Positions 1-7,907 of a DNA stretch of 17,797 bases are shown here, one piece after another. Source of the DNA: UBA1172 sp002457135. Its GTDB lineage: Bacteria; Pseudomonadota; Alphaproteobacteria; Puniceispirillales; UBA1172. Below the pieces are notes generated by a model, which made no database searches, had not been told where the DNA came from, and saw only the letters and a program-made list of their open reading frames with translations. The position numbers were made by a program, and so were the translations under genes. The stretch is taken from the NCBI GenBank assembly GCA_965660935.1, contig CBFIBR010000032.1:1-17797 (forward strand), given 5' to 3'. Every line of letters begins with the position of its first letter. Position 1 is the first letter of the stretch.

Positions 1-64
1 CAAAGAGGATGAGGTAGAAATTCTAGTAATTAAAATCGGCCATCGTGGCGGTGTATACCGCTAA
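1..64 (+). CDS. RelE/ParE-family toxin, C-terminal fragment (partial at window edge)
   Basis: An open frame enters the window at base 2 and stops at TAA 62-64. It encodes about 20 residues ending in VEILVIKIGHRGGVYR. A hydrophobic beta strand followed by GHR and a final VYR is the usual C-terminus of RelE/ParE-superfamily ribosome-dependent mRNA interferases, where the R/Y residues contribute to RNA cleavage. The gene body and its antitoxin partner, normally just upstream, lie outside the window. The fragment is too short to tell RelE from ParE or YoeB relatives, or to say whether the gene is intact. Confidence 0.65.
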   Translation, partial: KEDEVEILVIKIGHRGGVYR

Positions 65-106
65 TTTCCCGAAACGAACCCAATTGCCGCAAATGCCCTA
101 TAAGGC

Positions 107-1009
107 CTAATCCTCTGCCTTATTTGGTTGGGACTGACTGGAAACATAGGTGATGATGGCGACAGCATCTTTTTCCGAGATATTCAGTTTTCTGCGCAGA
201 TGTTCAATCTTGGCACTTTCATTCTGGCTGATTTTACCATCACTCAACGCTGAAGTGATTTCCGCTTCCAGCTGGTGCCGCCGGATTGCAACCTGATGGG
301 TAAAACCCGTGGCCACGATACCCGTTAGCAGGGCCACAACGCACACCCCCATCAACGCCGTCAGTGAGGCAATTACCTTCCCGGCAACAGTGACGGGAAC
401 GATATCACCATACCCGACGGTGGTGAACGTCACTATGGTCCACCACATCGCCTGCGGGATGGACCCGAAATTTTCAGGCTGCTGGTCCTTTTCGACAATG
501 TAGATCAGCGAGCTGGATATCAGGATGGATAACAGCAGGATGTAAAGCGTTGCGATAAACGATTTGATCTCATTCTGGACAGCCGATAACAGATCTTCAA
601 GCGCGGTAGTGTAATGCGAGAATTTGAGCAATCGCGTCAGCCGGATAATCCGCAGCCAGCGCAGATCAATGCCCCCGATAAAGAATTGGAGAATGCTGGG
701 CAATATCGCCAGAAGATCAATGATACCGGTAAAGCTGAGCGCATAGCTGAGCCGTTTGTCAGAAGGCCGGGACCATAGCCGCAAGCTGTATTCAAGGGCG
801 AAGATGATAACCGACACAACCTCGATCACGATAAACACATAGGCGTATTGCTGGTAGAGGTGGTCAACCGTCTCAAGGCAGACAGCCAGAATATTGACAA
901 TGATCAGCGTTGACAGAAAGACATCGCAATAAACACTGAACGGGTCATTGGCGCGGCCTTTTTCCAGAATTTCAGCAACTCGTTTTTTACTGAACAACAC
1001 AAAATCCAA
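107..1009 (-). CDS. Voltage-gated-type potassium channel (ion transporter, six-helix)
   Basis: A 300-residue inner-membrane channel with the six-helix layout of Kv/Kch-type potassium channels. Helices S1-S3 occupy roughly residues 30-115. An S4 segment near residues 117-130 carries arginines at every third position (RWLRIIRLTRLLKF), the voltage sensor. A long S5 follows, then a pore loop with the selectivity filter TVGYGD at residues 197-202, then S6. The cytoplasmic tail (about 245-300) is charged and helical, with a short SHOCT-like segment rather than a RCK/TrkA-N domain. The first codon is TTG at 1007-1009; a GTG at 998-1000 is an alternative and neither has a clear ribosome binding site, so the start is uncertain. 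It stands alone between the toxin remnant and an opposite-strand gene and has no visible link to the catabolic genes. Confidence 0.9.
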   Translation of the reverse strand: MDFVLFSKKRVAEILEKGRANDPFSVYCDVFLSTLIIVNILAVCLETVDHLYQQYAYVFIVIEVVSVIIFALEYSLRLWSRPSDKRLSYALSFTGIIDLLAILPSILQFFIGGIDLRWLRIIRLTRLLKFSHYTTALEDLLSAVQNEIKSFIATLYILLLSILISSSLIYIVEKDQQPENFGSIPQAMWWTIVTFTTVGYGDIVPVTVAGKVIASLTALMGVCVVALLTGIVATGFTHQVAIRRHQLEAEITSALSDGKISQNESAKIEHLRRKLNISEKDAVAIITYVSSQSQPNKAED

Positions 1010-1174
1010 AACTTGATGTTGACGGTTTCTCTTCCATCAGAATCTGATAATTTAATGGTAATGAATTTCTGGCGAAAAGAAATGTTTTTACAATTGTATC
1101 CTCCGGGCGGTTTCCGCAAACTGCGTCAGGGGGAAAAGTTCGCCTGCTGAAATGAACAGCGATTGGATGAGGAA

Positions 1175-1459
1175 ATGTGGATCAGGTTTGTTGAAATAAA
1201 ATCTCCATCAAAAATGCAATTTGAAATGACAGCGTCGTATTTCAAAACGGAATGGTCACCCAAGGTTCTCGCGCTCGGGGCGGTGTCGACCGAATTTGTC
1301 AGGCTCTCGGAAAATTCGGGCATGTACGTCATCTGCTATCCCGATGAGGCAACAGCCAAGGATGTATTCATGAAAATCAAGTCGGATGTTGAAGAACACA
1401 GCGCCCAGAACAAGACCACAATCCGTGAAGGTGAGCGTATTTTCAAACTGGAAGCCTAG
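1175..1459 (+). CDS. Small conserved-looking hypothetical protein, possible ferredoxin-like fold
   Basis: A 94-residue soluble protein with no signal peptide or membrane segment; I do not recognise the family. The strand-helix-strand character (MWIRFVEIKS, a helix around residues 12-25, GMYVICYPD, a helix around 58-75, then IREGERIFKLEA) would suit a small alpha/beta ferredoxin-like or ABM/EthD-like dimer, which is inference only. ATG 1175 is preferred; the frame also has a TTG at 1163. The sequence GATGAGGAA just before the ATG contains an AGGA core, although the spacing is short. It points the same way as the tmpA-like gene about 100 bases downstream and could share its transcript. Confidence 0.55.
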   Translation: MWIRFVEIKSPSKMQFEMTASYFKTEWSPKVLALGAVSTEFVRLSENSGMYVICYPDEATAKDVFMKIKSDVEEHSAQNKTTIREGERIFKLEA

Positions 1460-1560
1460 CGGCTGCTCTGGACCCCTGCTCTTGGCCCTTCAATGGCCAG
1501 AAAACTTGTGATACGGTTTTTGAATAATTGAAGCATGATCACTACCCGGGGGTTGCGGTG

Positions 1561-2697
1561 ATGATTAGCGATATCTCCGTTGGCGACAATGGCCAGTGCC
1601 TGAACTGTGTCCTGAATAGCGGTAAGGCGTTGCGGTTTCACGCAATCTGGCTGCGGGATAACGCCCCGGACGCCGAAACACGATCAGCGGGCAACGGCCA
1701 GCGGCTGATCACGGTGCAAAACATTGTTGAAAACCTGACCATCCGATCCGCCAGCCTCAATGGCGGGACGGTTGATGTTGTCTTCAGTGACCGTGATCAG
1801 GGAATCGCGTTCGACCCGCACTGGCTGATTGCCCATAGCTATGACCGATCACCGGAAACCGGGGAATGCTGGTTTGCGGACTGGATTGAAACCTGGGACA
1901 GTGCCCTGATGGATACCCTGCCCGTGGCTGATTTTGACGACATCAGAGCTGGCGGTGATGCGCTCTATGACTGGCTTTCCGATCTGCGCCGATACGGTTT
2001 TGCCAAGCTCAGAAACGGTGCGGTGGAAAGCGGTGCGTTGCTCGATGTGGCGGGGCTTTTCGGTTATGTCCGGGAGACCAATTACGGCAAATGGTTTGAG
2101 GTGAGGACAGAGGTCAACCCTGTCAATCTCGCCTATACCGGCATGGCATTGCAGGCGCATACCGATAATCCCTACCGTGATCCGGTGCCGACCATGCAGA
2201 TACTCTATTGCCTGGAAAATTCAGCCGAGGGCGGGGACAGCATTGTTGTTGATGGCTTCCGCGCGGCCCAGCGGCTGTATGCTGAGGATGCCGGGGGTTA
2301 TGATCTGTTGAGCCGATATTGCGCCCGCTTTTCCTATGAGGGCAGCCAGGGTATTGCGCTTCATTCAAGACGGCCGATGATCGAAACCACCCCCGATGGT
2401 GAGGTGACGACAATCCGTTTCAACAACCGTTCGGCGGCCCCCCTCGTTGATATTCCTTTTGAGCTGATGCCCGCCTATTACCGGGCCTGGCGGCGGTTTG
2501 CCGAGATTATTGATGACCCCGCCATGGAAGTGAAATTCAAGCTGGCACCGGGGGAATGCTTTGTTGTCGACAACACGCGGGTTCTGCATGCCCGGTCAGG
2601 CTATAGCGGCGAAGGCTCGCGCTGGCTGCAAGGATGCTACCCGGACAAGGACGGATTGTTTTCAACCCTCGCTGCGATGGAAAAGGAAAGAGCATGA
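1561..2697 (+). CDS. tmpA: Gamma-butyrobetaine hydroxylase-like Fe(II)/2-oxoglutarate dioxygenase, probable TmpA
   Basis: A 378-residue cytosolic dioxygenase of the TauD/BBOX superfamily. The N-terminal domain (about 1-95) has the family signature FHAIWLRDN. The catalytic jelly roll follows, with iron ligands H200 and D202 in AHTDNPYRDP and the distal histidine H343 in RVLHARSGY; the arginine of GSRWLQGCY suits 2-oxoglutarate binding. On its own it would be annotated as gamma-butyrobetaine hydroxylase, but its stop codon overlaps the start of a PhnZ-like HD oxygenase gene. In the described TmpA/TmpB pathway this pairing hydroxylates 2-(trimethylammonio)ethylphosphonate at C1. The ATG at 1561 is chosen because it places the N-terminus as in relatives; a TTG at 1528 would add 11 residues. 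The Cys-rich zinc site of animal BBOX (NCPCSDC) reads NAPDAET here, so that site is lost. Confidence 0.8.
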   Translation: MISDISVGDNGQCLNCVLNSGKALRFHAIWLRDNAPDAETRSAGNGQRLITVQNIVENLTIRSASLNGGTVDVVFSDRDQGIAFDPHWLIAHSYDRSPETGECWFADWIETWDSALMDTLPVADFDDIRAGGDALYDWLSDLRRYGFAKLRNGAVESGALLDVAGLFGYVRETNYGKWFEVRTEVNPVNLAYTGMALQAHTDNPYRDPVPTMQILYCLENSAEGGDSIVVDGFRAAQRLYAEDAGGYDLLSRYCARFSYEGSQGIALHSRRPMIETTPDGEVTTIRFNNRSAAPLVDIPFELMPAYYRAWRRFAEIIDDPAMEVKFKLAPGECFVVDNTRVLHARSGYSGEGSRWLQGCYPDKDGLFSTLAAMEKERA

Positions 2698-3281
2698 GCG
2701 ACACAACCGCAAACCAAACATCAGCAAGCGAAGTGATTGACCGCATCATCACCATCTTTGAAAAAAATGGTGCCGAGGAATACCTGGGCGAGCCGGTGAC
2801 AATCGGCGCCCATATGCTCCAGACAGCGTATTTCGCGGCTGAGGCTGGCGGGGATGAGGAAACCGTTGTGGCGGCGCTGCTGCATGACATCGGGCATTTC
2901 ACCTCCGAGCTTGGCTCTTTTGAGATGACAGATGTTGTCGACCGGATGCATGATGACGCGGGCGCGCTGTTGCTGGAAGGGGTGTTCCCCGAAAGTGTGG
3001 TGGATTGCGTTCGCCACCATGTCGCCGCCAAGCGGTATCTGTGCGCGGTTGATGCCGCGTATTACAACGGGCTTTCGGCAGCGTCCCGGCATTCGCTCAG
3101 CTTGCAGGGCGGGCCGATGGATGACGCGGAATGTAAGGCGTTTGAAGAAATCCCCGGCTTTGAAAGAATTGTCATGGTGCGGCGATGCGATGACCAGGGC
3201 AAGATCAGCGGGATGGATGTTCCCCCGTTCGAAAGCTACCTGCCGATGATGCACCGCGTGGCCGGTATTGAGGCTGGCTGA
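2694..3281 (+). CDS. tmpB: HD-domain mixed-valent diiron oxygenase, PhnZ/TmpB type
   Basis: A 195-residue HD-domain protein. Its key residues fall at the spacing I recall for PhnZ, the diiron oxygenase that cleaves the C-P bond of hydroxylated aminoethylphosphonate. They are Y30 and E33 (YLGEP), H40, the HD pair H64-D65 with H68 (LLHDIGH), H86, H108/H109 with K113 (RHHVAAK), S131, and D166/D167 preceded by R163. TmpB of this family oxidises 1-hydroxy-2-(trimethylammonio)ethylphosphonate to glycine betaine plus phosphate. The start is ATG 2694, overlapping the tmpA stop (ATGA) and preceded by GGAAAG, so the two are translationally coupled. Ordinary HD phosphohydrolases do not carry the Tyr/Glu pair, which supports an oxygenase. 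The exact aminophosphonate substrate cannot be read from the sequence. Confidence 0.82.
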   Translation: MSDTTANQTSASEVIDRIITIFEKNGAEEYLGEPVTIGAHMLQTAYFAAEAGGDEETVVAALLHDIGHFTSELGSFEMTDVVDRMHDDAGALLLEGVFPESVVDCVRHHVAAKRYLCAVDAAYYNGLSAASRHSLSLQGGPMDDAECKAFEEIPGFERIVMVRRCDDQGKISGMDVPPFESYLPMMHRVAGIEAG

Positions 3282-3285
3282 CCGG

Positions 3286-4455
3286 TTAAAGCGGCAGCAC
3301 CGGCTGGCGGATAAACCGCCGCGAAGTAACCTGCACCCTTGCCCCTGAAGAATGCGATGCCGTCCCGGCCGGAACCACATCAAGGTTACTGCCTGTGACA
3401 GCGTAGGCGGTGCTGATATGCGCGATGCCGATTGTTTTATCCAGCCATGGTGAATGAATGGCGCTGCGGATTATCCCGGCCTGTTCAGCATCTGCCCGCG
3501 TTCCATTTGCCGTGAGGCGATCACCTGCCGTGAAGCCGGGGCCATCCTCCAGCACCACCCCCATGGTCATGATCCTCGGTGACTTATGGCAGGCAAGGTA
3601 ATTTTTCCTGCCCCTGAAATCAGTCTTTTCAGCATCAACAATAAAATCCAGCCCCAGCTCGGCCGGGGTTTCCTGCCCTGTCATGTCCTGACCAAAGAAC
3701 AGCAGTCCGGCCTCAATGCGGGCAATGTTCAAGGCAGTGAACCCGGCGGGAGATACCGTATCCGCGTGTTGCCTGAGCAAGGTATTCCAGATGGTTTGGG
3801 CGGTATCGGGATAGGCAAAAATCTCAAAACCGTCCTCACCGGAATAGCTGGTGCGGGCAACAAGAACGCTGGTATCGGCCAGACGGGCCAGTCCATGCCC
3901 GAATTTCCGATACGACGCTGGCGTGTCATCACCAAAGAGCGAGGTGATCACCCCCGCCGCCGCCGGACCCTGGATCATGAGGCAATGCAGATCATCATCA
4001 ACATGCAGGTTCACATCAAAATGGTTGCCGGGGTCACGGGCTGTCTGCATCAGCATATCCAGCCCGCTGCCGCCCCCTGTGCAGATCAGCCAACCAGCCG
4101 CGTATAACCGGCTTGAGGGGGCATCAAGGCGAAAGGTGATCGCATCATCAATCAGCTTGCCAGCATCATTGAGGAGCGCTGTATAGGCCGCGCAACCAGG
4201 GGGGATCGCCTGCGTGTTGCGGGTGATGCAATAATCCATGAACGCCCCGGCATCAGGCCCGGAAACCCGGATTTTCCTGATGCCGGACATATCGGTCAGC
4301 CCGGCTTTCTGCCGGATTGCCTGATATTCGCTCAGGATATCATCGCTGTAGGATGACGGTACCAGCATCCCGTTCCATTCCATCATCCCCGCCCCCAGCT
4401 GGCGATGCAGCCCGGTGAGGGCGGAACGGCGCGGTAATGATGCTCCCTCTGTCAT
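3286..4455 (-). CDS. GcvT-family folate-dependent methyl/aminomethyltransferase
   Basis: A 389-residue protein of the glycine-cleavage T-protein superfamily, which moves one-carbon units to tetrahydrofolate. The folate domain is recognisable by AGLTDMSGIRKIRVSG (about 51-66), the catalytic acidic motif LIDDAITF (D103/D104), SGEDGFEIF, and the ELGLDFIV and DFRGR segments; a C-terminal GCV_T barrel completes it. The usual DVSHMG motif of true GcvT is replaced by DMSGIRK, and no gcvH or gcvP is nearby, so glycine cleavage is doubtful. Demethylation of a betaine, dimethylglycine or sarcosine-type substrate is a fair inference beside tmpAB. DMSP demethylase (DmdA) is another relative but the motifs do not look diagnostic. 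ATG 4455 follows AGGTGAGG and is 16 bases after the upstream gene, so I prefer it to an upstream in-frame ATG at 4530. Its stop is 4 bases from the convergent tmpB stop. Confidence 0.78.
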   Translation of the reverse strand: MTEGASLPRRSALTGLHRQLGAGMMEWNGMLVPSSYSDDILSEYQAIRQKAGLTDMSGIRKIRVSGPDAGAFMDYCITRNTQAIPPGCAAYTALLNDAGKLIDDAITFRLDAPSSRLYAAGWLICTGGGSGLDMLMQTARDPGNHFDVNLHVDDDLHCLMIQGPAAAGVITSLFGDDTPASYRKFGHGLARLADTSVLVARTSYSGEDGFEIFAYPDTAQTIWNTLLRQHADTVSPAGFTALNIARIEAGLLFFGQDMTGQETPAELGLDFIVDAEKTDFRGRKNYLACHKSPRIMTMGVVLEDGPGFTAGDRLTANGTRADAEQAGIIRSAIHSPWLDKTIGIAHISTAYAVTGSNLDVVPAGTASHSSGARVQVTSRRFIRQPVLPL

Positions 4456-4471
4456 CGCCTCACCTGACCAA

Positions 4472-7105
4472 TCAGGGCCTGTGGCTGATGCGGCGAGCAG
4501 ACCGGGCGGCAAACAGGAACAGGAAGACAAGCACAGGGCCGGTGAAAAGATTGAACAGGGTGATCACCTTGAACCGGCTGGTGATCTCTTCCCGTATTTT
4601 GAGCCGGAGGTCACGCAAATCCTGCTTGATCGGGTAGGTCAGGGCTTTCAGCTTGATCACCTCTATCTTGATATCGTCGGGCAGCTGGTCATAGGTCTCA
4701 ACCCCCGTCATGGCCAGCACTTGCGCGATGCTGCTCTCTGCCTGGTTGATCTTGGCCATGTATTCGGTTTCCCGTTCCTGATAGGCCTGACGGCTTTCCA
4801 CCAGCATTGTTTCAATGGTCTCAAACGTTCGCACAGGGTTACCGCGTGACCTGATCTCAAGCAGGCGCGGATCACCGCTCAGCTGTTCCACCATATTGAG
4901 GAAGAGGTTGAAATTATCATTGATCGGGCGGGAAAAGACGCGATCCCCCAATTGCGCATCGGTGAGGCTGAAACCGTTATAAATCCAGTCCACATCGGCA
5001 ATGGCAAAGACCGAGGCATCAGCATCGCCCCCGGCTGATTGCGCCCCCTCAAACGGGGAAGAAACATTGCCGGTGATGAGGCCAGCGATCATCCGCGGCC
5101 CCATGGCTTGCGGATCAAAAGTCGCGGCGAGGTATTCGGTGCCTTCGTCACGAAAGGTTTGCCGCGGGGTGATGGCTGTTTCAGGGCCAGTGACCAGAAC
5201 AGGCTCGACATTGAGGCTATCAAGGGTGACCTCAAAAAAACCGGCCTCGGCAAACAGCAATTCGTTGAGCTGGGATGAGATGATGTTCTGGCGAGAGATA
5301 TTCTCACCCCGCAGGCGCAGCCAATAAGGGTAGGGATAGGTCTGCCCGGTGCTGGATTCCACCATCGCCGAGTTGTCGATATCACCAACAATCCGGCTGG
5401 CTGAAAATTGGAGTCCATAACCCGCCAGCAAATCACCGAGGGTGTTGATCTGACCGGGCGGGGACGGCTCAACATCAAGCGATGCATTGGCGCGGCTCAT
5501 CCGCTGATAGGGGTCCAGCATCAGCAAGGCGCCTTTGCCGCTGGTGATATGCCGGTCAATCGAAACCAGCATATCTTTTTTAAGCACAGGGGCATCCATG
5601 ACGACCAGCACATCAATATCATCAGGCAACTGGTCCGCGAAATAGGGGATGATCGTGATGTCGTACTGGCTTTTCAGTTCTTCCAGGATCGACAGGCCGG
5701 GGTGAGGTTCCGTGACATTGCTGGGCTTGAGCAGTGAGGACAGGATGCCGACACGCGTTATCCTGTCCCGGGAAAGATTGCTGATCTGCAAGGCGATATC
5801 ATATTCAAGCATGGCGGCGCGCTGATAATCGAAATAGCTGGTCACCAGGTGCCTGTCACCAGCCTTGAACCCGGCCCCAAAATAGAGGATATCACCCGAG
5901 GTCATCGGCACTTTCCTGATGCCATCCAGCTCAGCCCTTTCCGCCATTTCGGTATCGGGCTTGAGCGGCATCACCCTGAACTTGATCTTACCACGACTGG
6001 CATCCGCCAGACGGTGCATCATGCGCTGAACCCTCTCGGCATGCTGGACAATCTGCGGCGGGGCAGGGGTCATGTCATCACTGATATAGAGCGTCAATTC
6101 CATCCCGGTGCTGACCTCACCCGCAAGGTCGAGGGTCTGCTGGCGGAAGGTGAATTCCTTATGTTCGGTCGCATCCAGCGCGATATCAATCGTGGTGAGC
6201 ATGTTGGCAACCACCGCCGATGCGCTGGCCGCCACGATCAGCCCGCCAATACCGGATGCAGCAAACAGCCCGGGCCGGGTAGGCGGTTTCCGGAAAGCAT
6301 TGAACTGATAACAGGCGAGGGCCAGGGCAAGGGTGATGAAAACCCCGAAATACCCGAGCGAAGCCAGATCAATCCGCCCGCTTGCCATTTCATCCAGCCA
6401 GTGCTTGGGGCTGGCGGAATAGAGATAGCTGCCGATTTCCTGCAAGGCTTCGGGGATCAGCCGGTTTTGCAGAACCCCGATATCAATCAGGATCAGGCAC
6501 AGAATGAACGTCACCGCCAGCAGAAACGCCCCGATCTGTTCCTTGCAGATGGCGGCGGCCAGAATGGCAATGGCATGAAAAAGCGCAAGCGTGATCAACG
6601 CCCCGGCATAACCCGTGGCGGCAATCCCCCAGTCAGGGTCGCCAAGCATCCCGAGGGTTATCAGGAAGGGGAAGGTCAGGACCAGGGACAGGGCCAGCAC
6701 CACCACCCCGCTGAGCCATTTGCCGAGGACAATGGCATACCCCGGCAACGGAAACGACAGGGTCAGATCAATGCTGCCGGATTGAACCTGATTGTCAAAG
6801 GCCCGCATCGCAAGGGCAGGGATGAAAATAACGCAAACCCAGGGCAGGAACTGCCATTGCAGGGACAGCACCGCATGGTTGGTATCCAGAAAATTGCCAA
6901 TCAGGAAAATACTGGCCGCCAGAAAAAACAGGAACCCGGCCAGGAAAATCGCCAGCACAGGGGTATAGATATACTGGCGCAATTCATGCTTCAGCACCGT
7001 CATGATATCGGCCTTCGCTTTCGCCAGAAAGGGCCTACTGGAAGGCGGGGTGCCGGAAGACGGGGTGCCGGAAGGCGGGGGATGGAAAGGCTTGTTTTCT
7101 GTCAT
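4472..7105 (-). CDS. Fused ABC-2 permease and GldG-like auxiliary protein
   Basis: An 877-residue membrane protein joining two parts that are usually separate. Residues about 35-305 form an ABC-2/GldF-type permease with some seven hydrophobic helices and the family start-like segment MTVLKHELRQYIYTP. Residues about 320-760 are a large extracytoplasmic domain resembling GldG / ABC_transp_aux proteins (DILYFGAGF, ILEELKSQYDITIIPYFADQLPDDIDVLVVMDAP). A charged coiled coil (about 775-845) and a final helix (VFLFLFAARSARR) end it. With the ATPase encoded upstream it should form an exporter-like complex of unknown substrate; the DUF4340 gene that often follows is absent. The first 34 residues are proline/serine-rich and come from a tandem DNA repeat. 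An internal ATG at 7003, with GAAGG eight bases ahead, matches relatives better and may be the true start. Confidence 0.82.
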   Translation of the reverse strand: MTENKPFHPPPSGTPSSGTPPSSRPFLAKAKADIMTVLKHELRQYIYTPVLAIFLAGFLFFLAASIFLIGNFLDTNHAVLSLQWQFLPWVCVIFIPALAMRAFDNQVQSGSIDLTLSFPLPGYAIVLGKWLSGVVVLALSLVLTFPFLITLGMLGDPDWGIAATGYAGALITLALFHAIAILAAAICKEQIGAFLLAVTFILCLILIDIGVLQNRLIPEALQEIGSYLYSASPKHWLDEMASGRIDLASLGYFGVFITLALALACYQFNAFRKPPTRPGLFAASGIGGLIVAASASAVVANMLTTIDIALDATEHKEFTFRQQTLDLAGEVSTGMELTLYISDDMTPAPPQIVQHAERVQRMMHRLADASRGKIKFRVMPLKPDTEMAERAELDGIRKVPMTSGDILYFGAGFKAGDRHLVTSYFDYQRAAMLEYDIALQISNLSRDRITRVGILSSLLKPSNVTEPHPGLSILEELKSQYDITIIPYFADQLPDDIDVLVVMDAPVLKKDMLVSIDRHITSGKGALLMLDPYQRMSRANASLDVEPSPPGQINTLGDLLAGYGLQFSASRIVGDIDNSAMVESSTGQTYPYPYWLRLRGENISRQNIISSQLNELLFAEAGFFEVTLDSLNVEPVLVTGPETAITPRQTFRDEGTEYLAATFDPQAMGPRMIAGLITGNVSSPFEGAQSAGGDADASVFAIADVDWIYNGFSLTDAQLGDRVFSRPINDNFNLFLNMVEQLSGDPRLLEIRSRGNPVRTFETIETMLVESRQAYQERETEYMAKINQAESSIAQVLAMTGVETYDQLPDDIKIEVIKLKALTYPIKQDLRDLRLKIREEITSRFKVITLFNLFTGPVLVFLFLFAARSARRISHRP
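7044..7082. repeat. Short imperfect tandem repeat in the extreme 5' coding end of the permease fusion
   Basis: About two and a half copies of a 15-base unit (core GGCGGGGTGCCGGAA on the plus strand) lie head to tail. On the minus strand they encode the low-complexity run PPSGTPSSGTPPSS. The unit length is a multiple of three, so gain or loss of a copy would keep the frame. Confidence 0.7.
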
Positions 7106-7138
7106 TTCAGGTCAGGGCATATCCAGGGGTGGTTATCG

Positions 7139-7861
7139 TTAGCGCGTCAGGCTGGTGACGGATGCCTCCAGCCTGCCATTTTTATCGGTGAAATCGGATG
7201 TTGCGCCGGTCTCAACAAGGCGGCCCTGATGCATGATCATCAGCCGGTCGCACAGGGTTTCGGCTTCTTCGAGAATATGGGTGGACATGATGATGATTTT
7301 CGACTGGCCGGTTGATTTGATCAGCGAGCGGATCGCGATCTTCTGCAACGGATCAAGCCCGTCGGTGGGTTCATCCAGAAACAATATCGGCGGGTCATGA
7401 ACAAAACACTGCGCCAGCCAGGCCCGTTGCCGCCAGCCTTTCGAAAGACTGGACAGCAGCTCACCCCGTGCATCACCGAGTTGCAGCATGCCAAGGCAGT
7501 TTTCAATCGCCTCATGCATGGCACTGCCATAGAGGCCATGGGCATTGGCGGAAAACACCAGAAATTCATGAACCGTCAGGTTGTCAAAGCCTGACGCTGC
7601 CTCCGGCAGATAGCCAATCTGGTTCTGGGCAAGGTGCCTGTTGGCGGTGATCGAACAGCCGTTCAGGGTGGCATCACCCTGATCAGGGGTAATGACCCCG
7701 GCCAGCATCTTGATGAGGGTGGATTTCCCCGCACCATTGGCCCCGAGGAGGCCAGTGATCTGCCCTGATACGGCTTCGAATGATACATCACTGACGGCTG
7801 GTTTGTCAGAATAGGCTTTGGAGAGGTTCTCGGCGTTTATTCTGAACATGATCCCTATCAC
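7139..7861 (-). CDS. ABC transporter ATP-binding subunit (GldA/CcmA-like exporter type)
   Basis: A 240-residue nucleotide-binding subunit. It has Walker A GANGAGKST (residues 40-48), a Q-loop region IGYLPEAASGFDNLTV, the signature LSKGWRQR, Walker B ILFLDEPTDGLDP and the switch histidine in MSTHILEEAE. The LSKG-type signature and the overall pattern match the ABC-2 exporter class (GldA, CcmA, NatA) rather than importers. It lies 33 bases upstream of the fused permease gene on the same strand and is almost certainly its ATPase. The GTG at 7861 with AGGT seven bases ahead is used as the start; an ATG at 7849 would remove four residues. Confidence 0.87.
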   Translation of the reverse strand: MIGIMFRINAENLSKAYSDKPAVSDVSFEAVSGQITGLLGANGAGKSTLIKMLAGVITPDQGDATLNGCSITANRHLAQNQIGYLPEAASGFDNLTVHEFLVFSANAHGLYGSAMHEAIENCLGMLQLGDARGELLSSLSKGWRQRAWLAQCFVHDPPILFLDEPTDGLDPLQKIAIRSLIKSTGQSKIIIMSTHILEEAETLCDRLMIMHQGRLVETGATSDFTDKNGRLEASVTSLTR

Positions 7862-7907
7862 TCAATGACCTATAACTTGATGCCTTATCTCTGGATGGTT
7901 GCAGATT

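Noticed and set aside
1528..1560. TTG start for the tmpA-like gene adding 11 residues
   Set aside because: No ribosome binding site precedes it, and the extra residues (KHDHYPGVAV) do not resemble family N-termini; the ATG at 1561 does.
2694..3281. HD protein as an ordinary metal-dependent phosphohydrolase
   Set aside because: The Tyr30/Glu33 pair, the Lys after the His-His motif and the coupled dioxygenase gene all point to the PhnZ-type oxygenase branch.
3282..3285. A bidirectional terminator between the convergent tmpB and GcvT-family genes
   Set aside because: Only 4 bases separate the stop codons and I see no clear stem-loop with a T tract around them.
3286..4455. DMSP demethylase (DmdA)
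   Set aside because: It is a tempting call for a marine bacterium, but the motifs visible are generic to the GcvT superfamily and I cannot see DmdA-specific residues.
5849..7315. A 488-codon open frame on the plus strand opposite the permease fusion gene
   Set aside because: Its product is low-complexity and rich in Gly, Gln, Arg and His with no fold-like pattern. It is antisense to a gene with clear domains, so it is a codon-bias shadow.
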